From contig OU964924.1 of NCBI GenBank assembly GCA_918807975.1, positions 5,034,501 to 5,098,500 on the forward strand: 64,000 nt of DNA, written 5' to 3'. A program made the translations under genes and the position numbers. Positions within the stretch are counted from its first letter, which is position 1. Each line of letters opens with the position of its first letter. Below the pieces are notes generated by a model that saw nothing but the letters and a program-made list of their open reading frames with translations, was not told the DNA's origin and ran no database searches. Below are positions 50,201-57,889 of the stretch, one piece after another. This DNA comes from Aplidium turbinatum (taxonomy: Eukaryota > Chordata > Ascidiacea > Aplousobranchia > Polyclinidae).

Positions 50201-53200
50201 ATGATCTCCATAGTGCTGGTAAAAGCCAACAACTAAACACCTAAAATTACGGGGCTAAATGGCAGGTTGAGCAAAGTTGTATCTTACTGGTAGTCATTAC
50301 GGGATTTGATTTGACCATCATCTTATAACTGTTTAAAAATAAACTAGGCCCTACTTGCTTGTTTACCTGACCCTCATTATTTGCGGCATACTCTGGAAGG
50401 CGAGACTTTACATCTCGCCCTGGCGCGTTTTGATAAGGATTTGTTTCATTTTGCTCTTCGTGAACTCTGTTATCTCTAACGTTATTGCGGTCTTGCTGCC
50501 GGCTATCCGCTGTTTTCCAGCGATCGTAAAAGTAGGCGTCCAGTTCCTTAGGTACAAACAATTATGAAAAATGTTTTAAAGATGTATTGTAAATTTCGTG
50601 TTTCGTTGATAGTCCACTGTTATTGTATGATTTTATGAGAGCTGGGTCCATTTAATTCTTAAAAAGTTAACAACGTTTTATTCAATTTTTGATTGTTAAA
50701 ATCTTCAAAAATTCATAAGCTTTATAAGACGAAAATGTATTTAAAATCTCAAATTTAAGTCAGTTTATGTATGCGTATGGTATGGTATTTTAGACCATTT
50801 CTGTTGACAGCACTTTGCTACTTTGTCATTGAGAACTACCCAAGTCTTAATTACTGATGAAGAAAAAGGCAATGGCCTATAATAACCTCTCGCATTTTAT
50901 GTCTGGATTCAGCTCTCGAACGAGTACGCGCTGATTCTGGCATCTGTTTGTACACGTCATCACCCCTTGAAGCACCAGGCGTCTCGTTATAGAAGCCCTT
51001 TGTTGTGAGAAGAGTATGATTATTATTATTGACGGCTAATATTAACTGGGTCACTACTTTTAAGTTTGTATATTTGGTTATTACCATAAGTTAAGCGAAA
51101 GTAAGCAAAATGCTTTTAGGAAGTCAAGGAAGGGGAAACTGTCCATGCCTGGCAACAAAATGTAAAAACTGTCTTTTTTGGGCATATTTTGAAACAATAT
51201 TAAGGGATTATTAAACAAAACAAGACCAATCGGCTTTTTTCAATTACATTTCACCTTGACAGAAAATCGGGAAAATTCCGCTTGACGTTTATGAAACACA
51301 GCTAAAAATGTCCATGAAAAAATAAAGACAGGAACCATTTTGGAAACGCTATTTTACAAGTGTAAAGAAAAAGATTAAAAACGTTTGTAAGCATTGGATA
51401 GAAAAGAATATCATATCAATCAAAACATGATAGATTGATTGAACTCGCTATATTGGTGGCTTGTAGAACAAAAGTAAGAGCATCGCAACAACATTCAACT
51501 TAAAACATTTAAACCTTTAAATACATTTCAGCAGCAGATGATTGACGCCTTGACATAGTAGAACGAATGAAGTCATATACAAATACCAAAAATCAATAAA
51601 TTGCTACTTAAAATGTAAAACACTTAATAGTCAAGACAATGTGTTATAGTGATAAGGTGGCAATTCAACACCTTTGAATGCAGTTAAGCTATATTCTTAA
51701 CTTTAAATAATTTTATCATCAAATATATTTCTCTGAAATGACACTGGTGAAAAGTATAAAAAAGTGTTAAACATTTGTGTAAAGATTAAGTACAATAGTT
51801 CAGTTACATTACTATTGCTGCGAGTGGTGTTCATTTCTACACTGACTGCTGTTTTCGTGCAAATGCGATTGCATAGTTGCTTTATTTCACAAGACACACT
51901 GAACACAGATGGCCTGCTACTGCATCAAGCCAAATTTAATCGTGTAAAAATACTAAAAATGGTTATTTACTTTTGATCGTATCAATGTAAAAGTAATTGA
52001 CAAGAATTCATTGACTAAATAAAATCAAATGCACTGGTGAGATTTTACTGTTCAGCACAAAACGTTTAATCAGTTAGAATTAATTTTCTCTTATGTAGGC
52101 TACAGTATTACTTTTATTAAACTAGCAATATCTTTACTGAAGTAACCTACAGATTTCAGTTCTATCAAGTCTTCATATTTGTCTTGTTTCAATTAGATGC
52201 ATGTGAAATAAACGCTAACAGTTCAAAATTTATCAAAACATACCTAACAAGGTTAGTTAGTCTCTTAGTGAAGATATTAAACTTATTTGAGGCACTTGAA
52301 TTATGTGACCTCGAATGTCGTAAAATTGAATTGCAGAAAATTTAGTATTGTCTCAATGATGAGAAAGTTGTTTTAAAAAACGTCATATTCTTTATGCCAG
52401 TGACTACGATAAGCTAAACGACAACCATATGAAATGTCACCTCATGCACAGGAGTTCTTCTTCTCGACTTGGACATTTTCTGCCACTTCCATTGCAAAGA
52501 TGTCAAATGCTGAACATAACTCAATGATAATGCTCTTTTGATTGATTTAACCCAAGACACTCGCATAATAATAAGTAAATCACGAATTGTAACAAATAAT
52601 GGCGTTATTAATAATATGATAGTAATATAAACCATAATTGAAGAGTTGATTTGTGGTCAGGGCCGGATTTAGCTGATGGGGGGCCCGGGGCACTTTTAGA
52701 TCGGGGGGCCCCCGTGCAAAAATTTTTTTCAAGCCTACGGCGCGAAAAACCATCTCTACGTCTACAGTAGCATCAGTCCAGTACTGCACAGCATTTTGCA
52801 GAAACTTTAAAGGCCAAAAGGAAAAAAATAACACAAAATCAAAGTGTTTTCCACATATGGGGGCCCTTCAAACGTCGGGGGGCCCGGGGCAACTGCCCCC
52901 TCTGCCCCCCCCCCTAAATCCGGGCCTGTTTGTGGTACAGAACTTCAATATGGCAAGGAAAAGGTTTCTCGTAGCTCGAAACTGCAAGTCAGACTCAAGT
53001 AGGCTACTTCAGCTTCGGGCAGTGACAAATCTCCTCCTCGCAATAATTATAATAATAATTATGACTTCTAATAGTTATTGCTTAATGCATCACTTTCGAA
53101 ACACCATAGTAAATCACCGATACGGCGTTTTTTTTACTGAGTTGTGTATAAATTTGGATTTTTGTCTTATAAATAATGAAGTAAAATGGCCGCCATGGCT

Positions 53201-55783
53201 TTAAAGCTCTGAAGTCACCGCAACGCTTCTGATGCCTGCCGGAACCAAACATAAAAACATTGATCACAAAGCGGTAGTTGTCAATCGAGCTCAGGTATTT
53301 TCCAGGTGATATAAAGCCTCGCTTGAGTGCACTATGCGTAAAATACTGTTCTGTAGTTCAAGGCTAGCCTGCCAACTTCTAGAATTGACAAAGAAAGAAA
53401 CGCTTAAAAATTTAATAAAATTGTTTCAACAAAACTGTCAAAGGAATTAATACATATCGGCTGCGTAGCCAAAACGTTTACACAAGGCAAAAAAGCATCA
53501 GTTTTGTTTTGTGAAAACAAAGCTATGCTTTGGCGAGACACCAAATAATGTGGTTAGAGATTGTGATAGTGACACAAAAATTAGCTTCCTTTCTAATTAT
53601 GATAAAATTTTTCAAGTTTGTCAGCAGCGTATAGTGTTGCCGCTATAGGATTGTCATAATTTGCTCGTACAGTGGCTTTACTGTAAGCATCAAGGTATAA
53701 ATAACACGCTTTGTTTCGTGTAACAGAATCTCTTACCCTTTCGTTTCTTTCCATAACAAACAAATCCAGATTTCCTCTGACTTTACGCCACTTGTAGTTA
53801 GCGTCAGACTCGTACATGCCAGCAAACTGCAACAAAATATAAGGAAGAAGTTTTATTTGAAGTGATAAAAGAAGTAACCTACAGTAGTTTAAATGGTAGG
53901 CTAAATGGTTTACCTAAGAAGGTAATCAATCATCGATGGGATGTTGTGACGCCCTAGTTTTAACTTTGATTTTTGTACAAAATTGGTGTGTATAAAGTTC
54001 ATATATGGGTACACTGCACCATCTTTCATTTTAGCTTTGAACAACTGGCTTACATAAGATTATAATTTTCTGATTGAATTTCTGGCTACGTTTGTGTTCT
54101 TATTGCTGCTTGCACAAACAAAAACAAATAGCCAAGGATAAGTTAATTGTTTTCTCTATCTATCGCTATCTCATACACGCGCTAAGGCTTCACTTAGTCA
54201 CAGTTTTTTACTTAAAATCACCACATGCAAACAGCGCTTCGACCATTCAACAGTTGCTTAAAGCGACAAAGCCTATCCTACAACTGCGTAGAGTAGATGA
54301 TAGCCATGAAGAAATACAGCACCTTTGCACATAAAGATTTTTAATCGTTGTTGGTGTTATCACATACTTACTGCAGAACTGTGATCGCCAATATCTCCTG
54401 GATTCTGCAAAGACAATACAACAGAAAATAATATTGTGCGCATAAAAGCACCAACACGCTGGTGTAAAAGAATAGATAATTTTTAACTAATTTCAATAAT
54501 ATAGTTTCGGGAGAGAGTTTTCTTTTTTATACCAAAGGCAGGCAAGACACAACAATAGCACAGGGTTGAGCATTACAACAGTATATTACATATTTACAAT
54601 AATTCAACATTCAAACGTTTTCGACTTAACTTAAGTCCTCATCAGGAATCTGTAAATATTTATAAACTACAATGAATTTCATTGTTGTAATGCTCAACCC
54701 TGTGCTATTGTTGTGTCTTGCCTGCCTTTGGTATAATTTCAATAAGTCTGCCGTACATACTACAATACAACAAATGCATAGGGAGTAGATTCAGACTTCA
54801 AGCTAATACGCTTATTCTTATGTTCTACAAGTAGCAAATTTGTTTCGTAAATTGCAATCTACAAAGTTAGGGTACGCCATGGACTATACTCTCAGGCTAA
54901 ACAATTAAGACACGTATTGAATAATTTTGGAAAAATTTTGACCTGCAACTTGTACAAAAATACGATAAACCCAATTGAAGACCTCAGTTTAAACACCAGG
55001 CTACTTACAAGTATAATTTCTAACACTTCGATTTACACTAAAAATGTGCCGTTTATTGGTAAAAGTATCCATCCCGTGTGAAAGCTTATGTCGTGAAACG
55101 TTTAATTTTGTCACATCAACCCGAACAATGTCGTTCAATACGTGTTTTGATGTACCGTAGTTTTGCAAACTCTAAACTTCTTTTTTTCTCAAAAACTTTA
55201 AAGTAGTGGTGTTAGTATAGTCTTTAAACTCAAGTCTTTAACTGCACTTCCAAGAAGTTTATAAATCATAAATGCAGAAATTTGTAATCTCTTTTTACAG
55301 TAGGTTACTTTCCAAGTTAAACTTTTTGATTGTTTTTACAGCCCATCTGGATGCCACAGTGGATGCTATGCGAATAACAACGCGTGAACAATTACGATTA
55401 AGATTCTATAACGACAAAACGCAATGTAAAATAAACCAGGATTTGCAAAGTGCTTTTGAAGAAAGGGGATTATCTTATTGTGTCTTTTCCTAATTTTAAA
55501 GTCTCGTACTCAACCGTCACACTCAAAACATGTAGTCAAAAGAAATAAATGCTTAACACTCACATTCATGCTACAGTCATTGTTTAAATGTCTACCGACA
55601 GTTGAAGTACAGACTTGCCCTGGCAGATCACCAAGGCAGGGGTCTTCTTTTTCGTTTTGATCCCTGATGAAGGTTTGACGGCTGGCGGAAAAGTCTTGAT
55701 AGTTTTTATTCAAGGCTTGGCCTGGTTGCATTCTCCGTGTAAAACGACATTTATAACTGTCAAGTGTAAGATTGCTAATGTTA
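26213..55783 (-). CDS. Long unrecognised gene: disordered, coiled-coil protein (whole model)
   Basis: Minus-strand coding exons, in order: 55564-55783, 54372-54404, 53737-53826, 50887-50997, 50367-50546, 49662-49976, 46769-46966, 46177-46251, 45195-45389, 43928-44881, 42527-43543, 38871-38957, 37813-38013, 37358-37492, 35938-36027, 35340-35432, 33944-34057, 32680-32786, 32207-32315, 30392-31786, 29388-29828, 27684-27737, 27288-27494, 26790-26846, 26213-26281. Together they give about 2,160 codons. All junctions are phase 0 except one phase-2 join (32680/32315). The protein has a Tyr/Pro/His-rich N-terminal third, two long Ser-rich exons, a coiled-coil block of short exons and a Lys/Ser-rich C-terminal third. 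I do not recognise the family. A scaffold or cytoskeletal role is a guess from composition only. A further exon at 57815-57889 may belong upstream. Confidence 0.75.
26337..26424. mobile_element. Foldback MITE copy 3 (best copy)
   Basis: A near-perfect 88-base palindrome centred on CTGCAG (26380/26381). The right arm reads gttgaatcaatgtaaaaatg, then acggattttgctgtctggg, and the left arm is its inverse with a few changes. No open frame. Family consensus ends are CCCAGACAGCAAAATCCGTC. Confidence 0.85.
26790..26846 (-). CDS. Exon of the long gene
   Basis: 19 codons reading VGSGFTQVQTEDASQVQIP between acceptor ttttggcatattag and donor ATACCC|GTAAGA. Phase 0 on both sides. Confidence 0.55.
27288..27494 (-). 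CDS. Exon of the long gene
   Basis: 69 codons, Ser-rich, with STMSADITSDISSLDGSKES and ending DREVTITS at the strong donor TCG|GTAAGT. The acceptor (cttgaaaacaaag) is pyrimidine-poor. Phase 0 on both sides. Confidence 0.7.
27684..27737 (-). CDS. Exon of the long gene
   Basis: 18 codons reading GKQTDEIASETTSSDKQQ, with acceptor tattggattttag and donor CAA|GTAAGT. Phase 0 on both sides. Confidence 0.7.
28185..29229 (+). mobile_element. hAT element with BED-finger/transposase remnant
   Basis: Ends CAGTGGTCTCCAACCT and its inverse are flanked by the eight-base duplication CTCTACAT (28177-28184 and 29230-29237). Inside, a decayed BED-type zinc finger (KCVICL ... HFKKNHPGC) is followed at 28845-29126 by LASQASVMKAFTAVNKAAVY and KQKKAHTIGEKMLLPVLKEV. 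The latter is the N-terminal part of ZBED5/Charlie-type hAT transposases. The catalytic part is deleted. Confidence 0.9.
29388..29828 (-). CDS. Lys-rich exon of the long gene
   Basis: 147 codons, highly charged, with KDKKSFFGEKMSKLFSQEKK and KTNDSALKSLLKIEKSF, ending SFYASWFSKGFKK at donor AAG|GTACAA. The acceptor is aaatttgcacag. The SFFGEKMSKLF and SFYASWFSKGF segments are amphipathic and could bind lipid or a partner. Confidence 0.78.
30157..30391. repeat. 15-bp minisatellite at an exon edge
   Basis: About fifteen tandem units of aacacctttatcatg with small variations start directly at the donor of exon 30392-31786. On the minus strand each unit contains AAGGTG and stays open, reading KVFMI-type repeats. 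Confidence 0.9.
30392..31786 (-). CDS. Large Ser/Lys-rich exon with a SUMO-interacting-like motif
   Basis: 465 codons. Near its start it reads DDEVIILDDASLENT, where VIIL flanked by acidic residues is the classical SUMO-interacting motif shape. The rest is low-complexity (poly-charged, Ser/Thr/Lys) and ends LVEKYRLKSQLEKKEEEIDE then SRKIK, a short helix. The acceptor is ccattgttcaag. The donor AAG|GTGATC opens a minisatellite whose units repeat AAG|GTG, so the precise donor is uncertain. Confidence 0.8.
32207..32315 (-). CDS. Exon of the long gene
   Basis: Reads LSPKVTPAPDRKTNGGEKKV then ends SLETDSSSQQ, with acceptor catattttttgtag and donor CAG|GTAACT. The incoming phase 2 is met only by the exon 32680-32786. 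Confidence 0.75.
32680..32786 (-). CDS. His-rich exon of the long gene
   Basis: Reads EGKSSHPEKSTNHSKKHHDH, then HQHPRDDVKRLISQL and leaves in phase 2 at donor CTGAG|GTAGCT, as the next exon requires. The acceptor is ttgatgattaag. Moderate confidence because both splice sites are weak. Confidence 0.55.
33348..33396 (-). ncRNA. Hammerhead ribozyme (type I), intronic, sense to host gene
   Basis: On the minus strand: stem I 3' strand ACTGCA (33396-33391), CTGATGA (33390-33384), stem II GACC-GGGA-GGTC (33383-33372), GAAA (33371-33368), stem III CGGTG-TG-CACTG (33367-33356), then TC with predicted cleavage between 33354 and 33353, then stem I 5' strand TGCAGT (33353-33348). All invariant core bases are present, including the A15.1-U16.1 pair and C17. 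Short stem III forms are known from Penelope-like elements and retrozymes in animals, so a mobile-element source is likely. Confidence 0.85.
33638..33940 (+). mobile_element. tRNA-derived SINE, family A
   Basis: A-box-like tagctcattggttagcgcg, B-box ggttcgactctcggggtg, body gcgcttgagcaacgcattgt and 3' end attcaaaaccaaac. Its 3' end abuts the splice donor of exon 33944-34057. Confidence 0.88.
33944..34057 (-). CDS. Coiled-coil exon of the long gene
   Basis: 38 codons with VTNLEKQIEEMNKKIQSAEA, heptad-like. The acceptor tacaatttttag and donor TTG|GTAAGA are both good. A SINE (33638-33940) ends within a few bases of the donor. Confidence 0.82.
34100..34398 (+). mobile_element. tRNA-derived SINE, family A
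   Basis: B-box ggttcgactctcggggtg and body gcgcttgagcaacgcattt, ending in a caaaccaaaccaaacc run. The A-box part is decayed. It lies about 40 bases upstream of the acceptor of exon 33944-34057 (antisense). Confidence 0.82.
34686..34942 (+). mobile_element. tRNA-derived SINE, family B
   Basis: A-box-like gctcagtggccgagtggttt and B-box-like agatcgattccaggtcgg resemble a Ser/Leu-type tRNA. The body ends gagcgacaataaataaaacc followed by an (ATT) run, the typical SINE tail. Confidence 0.8.
35340..35432 (-). CDS. Coiled-coil exon of the long gene
   Basis: 31 codons with AELELQMANMKTELEKQMKE, heptad-like. The acceptor is gaaattactatag and the donor AAT|GTGAGT. Phase 0 on both sides. Confidence 0.8.
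35695..35765 (+). repeat. Decayed hammerhead-like repeat
   Basis: Contains tttcctgataaggacataac and ggaaacgttt, the same word order as the motif near 54610-54650, but the core is altered (CTGATAA). Confidence 0.35.
35938..36027 (-). CDS. Exon of the long gene
   Basis: 30 codons reading ESSIIDPHDAFMRHRRESID then HTLAQQENFK, with acceptor agctatttactgacag and donor AAG|GTACGT. Phase 0 on both sides. Confidence 0.8.
36730..37172 (+). mobile_element. LINE 3' fragment in an intron
   Basis: The frame at 36766-37143 reads TWVKLNRIRTGVGRFHSNMH and SACECGAEEQTADHVVLECP, the C-terminal region of a Jockey/CR1/I-group LINE. It stops at TGA and is followed by a gaagaagaag tail. Same family type as 24852-25106, but a diverged copy. 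Confidence 0.85.
37358..37492 (-). CDS. Gly/Pro-rich exon of the long gene
   Basis: 45 codons with GGGIAGLPPDVPGHPLFILS and DPHSGAAAAVTHGAYTEGDQ. It is a flexible insert between two coiled-coil exons. The donor CAG|GTATCA is usable. Confidence 0.8.
37813..38013 (-). CDS. Coiled-coil exon of the long gene
   Basis: 67 codons with MEYEIHNLKKLLMTKKLNQE and KLEALERQIADLDNKLTDTS, clear heptads. The acceptor aatttgcgttgcag and donor AAA|GTAAGT are good. Confidence 0.85.
38871..38957 (-). CDS. Coiled-coil exon of the long gene
   Basis: 29 codons reading YIYEEEIRLEEQRKNNEEIK then NKLMKEQHE, highly charged and helical. The acceptor is attattaattttag and the donor GAG|GTATGT. Confidence 0.8.
39025..39720. 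mobile_element. TTAA-flanked non-autonomous element
   Basis: Both ends abut TTAA (39021-39024, 39721-39724). Ends CCGTTTCTGTTACTG and, inverted, CCGTATCTGTTACTG form short inverted repeats. No open frame. piggyBac or Kolobok type by its target. A foldback MITE (39365-39422) lies inside. Confidence 0.6.
39365..39422. mobile_element. Foldback MITE copy 4
   Basis: gccagacagcaaattcgaca at the left and atgacggttttgctgcctgg at the right. The left arm is shortened. Confidence 0.7.
40360..40838. mobile_element. hAT-like MITE
   Basis: Ends cggggttcttaacctggggt and, inverted, caagggtttttaact. The flanks CTATATAG and CTGTATTG are a decayed eight-base duplication (two differences). No open frame of interest. 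Confidence 0.65.
40839..42526. other. Intron of the long gene, nothing recognised
   Basis: No exon, RNA gene or repeat family is recognised in this stretch. Confidence 0.4.
42527..43543 (-). CDS. Large Ser-rich exon of the long gene
   Basis: 339 codons, mostly disordered and rich in Ser, Asn, Lys and Glu. A basic segment SLWKLAKNIQRRVGTKLHLR may form a helix, and KAPPVPATY is a possible SH3-type proline motif. The acceptor is ttgatttatttag. The donor AAG|GTTTAT is weak. Confidence 0.78.
43928..44881 (-). CDS. Large Ser-rich exon with PP1-docking-like motif
   Basis: 318 codons. It contains GSGKRVVFAKNSF, which fits the RVxF docking motif for protein phosphatase 1 (KRVVF after a basic stretch). 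Many Ser-Pro and Thr-Pro sites (LSPVMSPEQ, SISPES, TPIDKL) suggest phosphorylation. The acceptor is ttttgtctcctaaag and the donor CAG|GTGGGT. Confidence 0.8.
45195..45389 (-). CDS. Exon of the long gene
   Basis: 65 codons with SQESAPYSFQQSRSKTDRQL and QYLFPTEQEQPETESKQYRS, polar and disordered. The acceptor is cttattgcttag and the donor AGA|GTAAGT. Confidence 0.78.
46177..46251 (-). CDS. Exon of the long gene
   Basis: 25 codons reading KVATPYADPWIKKDIPTCAH then HCGTK, with acceptor attcttttag and donor AAG|GTAATT. Phase 0 on both sides. Confidence 0.72.
46769..46966 (-). CDS. Tyr/Pro/His-rich exon of the long gene
   Basis: 66 codons of a low-complexity Tyr-Pro-His segment, for example PAYPPCDPGYPNYGYTPEYG and a THQHHHPDYQY run. 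The acceptor is tctatgtctaaag and the donor GGA|GTAAGT. Such segments often mediate weak multivalent contacts. Confidence 0.82.
47495..47737 (+). CDS. Unexplained 80-codon open frame in an intron
   Basis: Reads MLKNLQHDIAFYSKENTFCM and RLMELAIRHLTYTPNNVMKL, a helical, protein-like composition on the strand opposite to the host gene. No splice partner, poly-A tail or homologue is recognised. It could be a remnant of a retrocopy or chance. Confidence 0.2.
   Translation: MLKNLQHDIAFYSKENTFCMHRLMELAIRHLTYTPNNVMKLYKRALDNIHRMMNFETRLSEIDNQYQTNLHLKSQNWQKY
47788..47990 (-). repeat. Dispersed repeat family D, copy 2
   Basis: Minus-strand relative of 12158-12348 and 58470-58672: shared cccgggaaccttggaaag-type block, aagaatacgcagtgg and ccctctgacccccc-like end. 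Confidence 0.6.
48188..48263. mobile_element. Foldback MITE copy 5
   Basis: cccagcaaacagaatagtc at the left and taatgtaaaaaaggactg at the right. The right end is cut by the element starting at 48265. Confidence 0.55.
48265..48917. mobile_element. CACTG-ended element with ~210 bp inverted repeats
   Basis: Ends CACTGGTCAACA in both inverted copies; the inverted repeats extend about 210 bases (catggattttgagaactgat and its relatives). The flanking three-base duplication is TTA. CACT(A/G) ends and a three-base target are typical of the CACTA/EnSpm group. No transposase is present. Confidence 0.75.
49662..49976 (-). CDS. Asn/Gln/Tyr-rich exon of the long gene
   Basis: 105 codons with YNPEQNFAPPTGNYPANYQN and KPYSQQQQNVSNYNQNASAN. 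Prion-like composition. The acceptor ttccatgccttgcag is strong and the donor GAG|GTTAGA weak. Confidence 0.8.
50367..50546 (-). CDS. Exon of the long gene
   Basis: 60 codons reading ELDAYFYDRWKTADSRQQDR, then polar sequence ending LPEYAANNEGQ at donor CAG|GTAAAC. The acceptor is tttgtacctaag. Confidence 0.78.
50887..50997 (-). CDS. Exon of the long gene
   Basis: 37 codons reading GFYNETPGASRGDDVYKQMP then ESARTRSRAESRHKMRE. The acceptor is ttctcacaacaaag and the donor GAG|GTTATT is weak. The phase-0 fit supports it. Confidence 0.68.
51000..52657. other. Intron of the long gene, nothing recognised
   Basis: No exon or repeat family is recognised. Small exons that keep phase 0 could be hidden here. 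Confidence 0.4.
52658..52928. mobile_element. hAT MITE
   Basis: Ends CAGGGCCGGATTTAG and, inverted, CAGGCCCGGATTTAG are flanked by the exact eight-base duplication TTTGTGGT (52650-52657, 52929-52936). GC-rich ggggggcccggggc words lie near both ends. Confidence 0.88.
53737..53826 (-). CDS. Exon of the long gene
   Basis: 30 codons reading FAGMYESDANYKWRKVRGNL then DLFVMERNER, with acceptor tatattttgttgcag and donor AGG|GTAAGA. A longer read-through form is open but would pass a strong donor. Confidence 0.8.
54372..54404 (-). CDS. 33-nt micro-exon of the long gene
   Basis: 11 codons reading NPGDIGDHSSA between acceptor tgtattgtctttgcag and donor GCA|GTAAGT. Phase 0 on both sides, so it could be skipped without a frame change. 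Confidence 0.75.
54530..54733. mobile_element. TA-flanked foldback element with perfect 51-bp inverted repeats
   Basis: Ends TACCAAAGGCAGGCAAGACA extend to 51 bases identical in inverted orientation, with TA on both sides. The 102-base centre holds a hammerhead-like motif (54610-54650). Perfect arms suggest recent insertion or gene conversion. Confidence 0.85.
54610..54650 (-). ncRNA. Hammerhead-like motif inside the foldback element
   Basis: The minus strand has CTGATGA, a stem GACTTA-AGT-TAAGTC and GAAA, in the right order, but with an extra G before stem II and no clear stem III. It is probably a degenerate relative of a hammerhead. Confidence 0.4.
55564..55783 (-). CDS. 5'-most well-supported exon of the long gene
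   Basis: From ATG at 55729-55731 it reads MQPGQALNKNYQDFSASRQT, then FIRDQNEKEDPCLGDLPGQV, ending NDCSMN at donor AAT|GTGAGT. The same frame is open back to an excellent acceptor (tttttgttgttgcag) at 55784. The ATG may therefore be internal, or the acceptor may take a spliced leader. An out-of-frame ATG lies 21 bases upstream. Confidence 0.75.
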
Positions 55784-55800
55784 CTGCAACAACAAAAATA
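55784..55800 (-). promoter_or_regulatory. Strong 3' splice acceptor before the first ATG-bearing exon
   Basis: The minus-strand run ttttgttgttgcag lies 52 bases before the ATG. It is either a normal intron end (if 57815-57889 is upstream) or a trans-splice acceptor. Both fit the sequence. Confidence 0.5.
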
Positions 55801-56255
55801 GCGTTTTGAATTTGAAGTGGAAGCAATATTTAGGATAAATCACAAGTTTTGAAGACGTTTTGAACCAACCCGTTGCTTTGGATTAAACTAAAAATAAACA
55901 TTTCCGCACTTGCGTATATTTTTCAAAAATAAACAGCTATTATCAGGCGTGTTAGAAAAGAATAAGCATGACATTTGAGTGAAATGAAACACACCAGTAA
56001 ACTTGATTTGAAACAAAGAATAAAGACATTTCGCGTCGCAACGAATTCTTGATTTGAAATATCTTAAATTTTAATCAACCGTAAAGAACTTATAAGCTAC
56101 ATTCTACTGTTAGTTTTTCTCGTAGAGTTGCTAGAATGCATAGTCTATAGTCGGTCTTACTACAGTACATTGATTGCTAGTCTATAAACGATATAAGCTA
56201 TGTCACTGCTAACCGTGTAGACTGTAGAGTAGACTGAGGCTGCTAACGTTTAGGC

Positions 56256-56733
56256 CAGTGCTTCCCAAATGGTGGGTCGCGACCCACTGGTGGGTCGCGA
56301 AGCTATTTCAGGTGGGTCGCGAAGCATTTCTAAATGTTACCGAATGTTAAAATTTTCTAAAAAATACTGACATTAGCCTACTATGGATCTTACAAGTCGC
56401 AGTTTGGTCTTGAACAGTAGGCTATTTCGCCATCACTAATCTTCACTTCATTTGTTGACTTTTCATGAATTGTGCACTCTATTTTCTATTAGGTCGAGAA
56501 AATTATTGCATTATCATTATGTAACAATTATGCAACAATGTAACAAATACGTAACAATTAGATGTGTTGTGTCCCATTAACTATTTCAGTACGTACGCCA
56601 GTAGTAAAGATGCCTTAATAACGATGTCATATCTCATTGTGGGTAGCAAAATAAAACTTGCATTAAAAGTGGGTCGCGCAATAAAACTTGGATCAAAAGT
56701 GGGTCGCAAACCGAAAAAGGTTGGGAAGCACTG
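56256..56733. mobile_element. hAT MITE
   Basis: Ends CAGTGCTTCCCAA in both inverted copies, flanked by the exact eight-base duplication GTTTAGGC (56248-56255, 56734-56741). GGGTCGCGA words repeat near both ends. No transposase. Confidence 0.92.
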
Positions 56734-56787
56734 GTTTAGGCAACTCTAATGTAATTGCATAATGATAAAAACAACATAACTGCACTA

Positions 56788-56861
56788 CCCAGACAGCAAA
56801 TCAACAGTTTGCAGACGTTGAATCAATAGAGAAAAAAAAACGGTTGATTTCCTATCTGGGT
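56788..56861. mobile_element. Foldback MITE copy 6
   Basis: acccagacagcaaatc at the left, gcagacgttgaatcaat in the middle and gattt..atctgggt at the right. Confidence 0.65.
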
Positions 56862-57814
56862 AGTTGCTAGCAACATAAATAGGCTATGATGGTGGTAAAA
56901 CACAGAAAGTAGTTTCCATGGAGCAAAGTGCTTTTTTTGATTGCATTTTTGACATTCAAAACGGATTTAAATGCTCGCGAGTCTTCAAAAGTCATTACAA
57001 GCGCTTATGACACACTAAAGTTGTTATTCATCCACGAAATAGAATTGGTGGAAAAATTGAAAGTGTTTATTAGGGTAGTTCTCCACTTGCTTGTTATTTG
57101 AAGAGCTCTTAAAATAAACAAAAAATGAAACTTTTTTCGAAATCTTTTCATCGTTTAAATATCTTTAGAGGTCTCAACTACGTATAGTAAACAATAGAAC
57201 TTCGAAATAGCTACAAAGTTTCAATATGACTGAAACCAGAAAGTCAAGAACTTTTAATCACAAACTAAAACAAGTAAACCAATTAGACGGCTTCAAGAAC
57301 ACCCTTAAGAAACATAAGGCCCTCTTAATCACATTTCTAGGGTCGAAATACTACACGATAAGATTTGCTTTTCGTGAGAAAGTTTGGTCGATATTGCTAC
57401 GAAAGGTTTAGACTTTAACTAGTTTCTTACTTCCGTTTACACTTTAAACAATTCAGTTTCTAAATATTATAAATATTTCGTTCAGAAAAATCACCTCTTT
57501 ACTAAAATTGTTAGTATTTTGTTTCGAACAAACTTAGCAACAATAAAAATGATTCCAATGTTTCAAGTGCAAGAAGGAAGCTTGAAGTCTTGAGCTACAT
57601 TGTTGCCATAACGACAAGTAGCCGACAGCAAATGAATAAGTTTCATTGGCAACTTTAATTTCTTGCATGTTGGAACTGAATATAGACTGTATTGTTTAAG
57701 ACTTTCAATCGGTTGTGAAGCATTGCTAATACTTAAACAATAGACCCATATGCAACGAGGTGGATAGGCTAAGCTACATCATTTGTTGCTCTCATATAAG
57801 AAATTACCACTCAC

Positions 57815-57889
57815 CATTACTGCTTGAATATTTTTACCATACTCTCTTGATGGTGCAACGCCTGGACCATATACGCCAATATCACATTT
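57815..57889 (-). CDS. Possible upstream exon of the long gene
   Basis: 25 codons reading KCDIGVYGPGVAPSREYGKN then IQAVM, with acceptor aaaaatgtttag and donor ATG|GTGAGT, phase 0 on both sides like the rest of the gene. It does not join directly to 55783, which needs phase 2, so another exon would be required. Confidence 0.45.
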
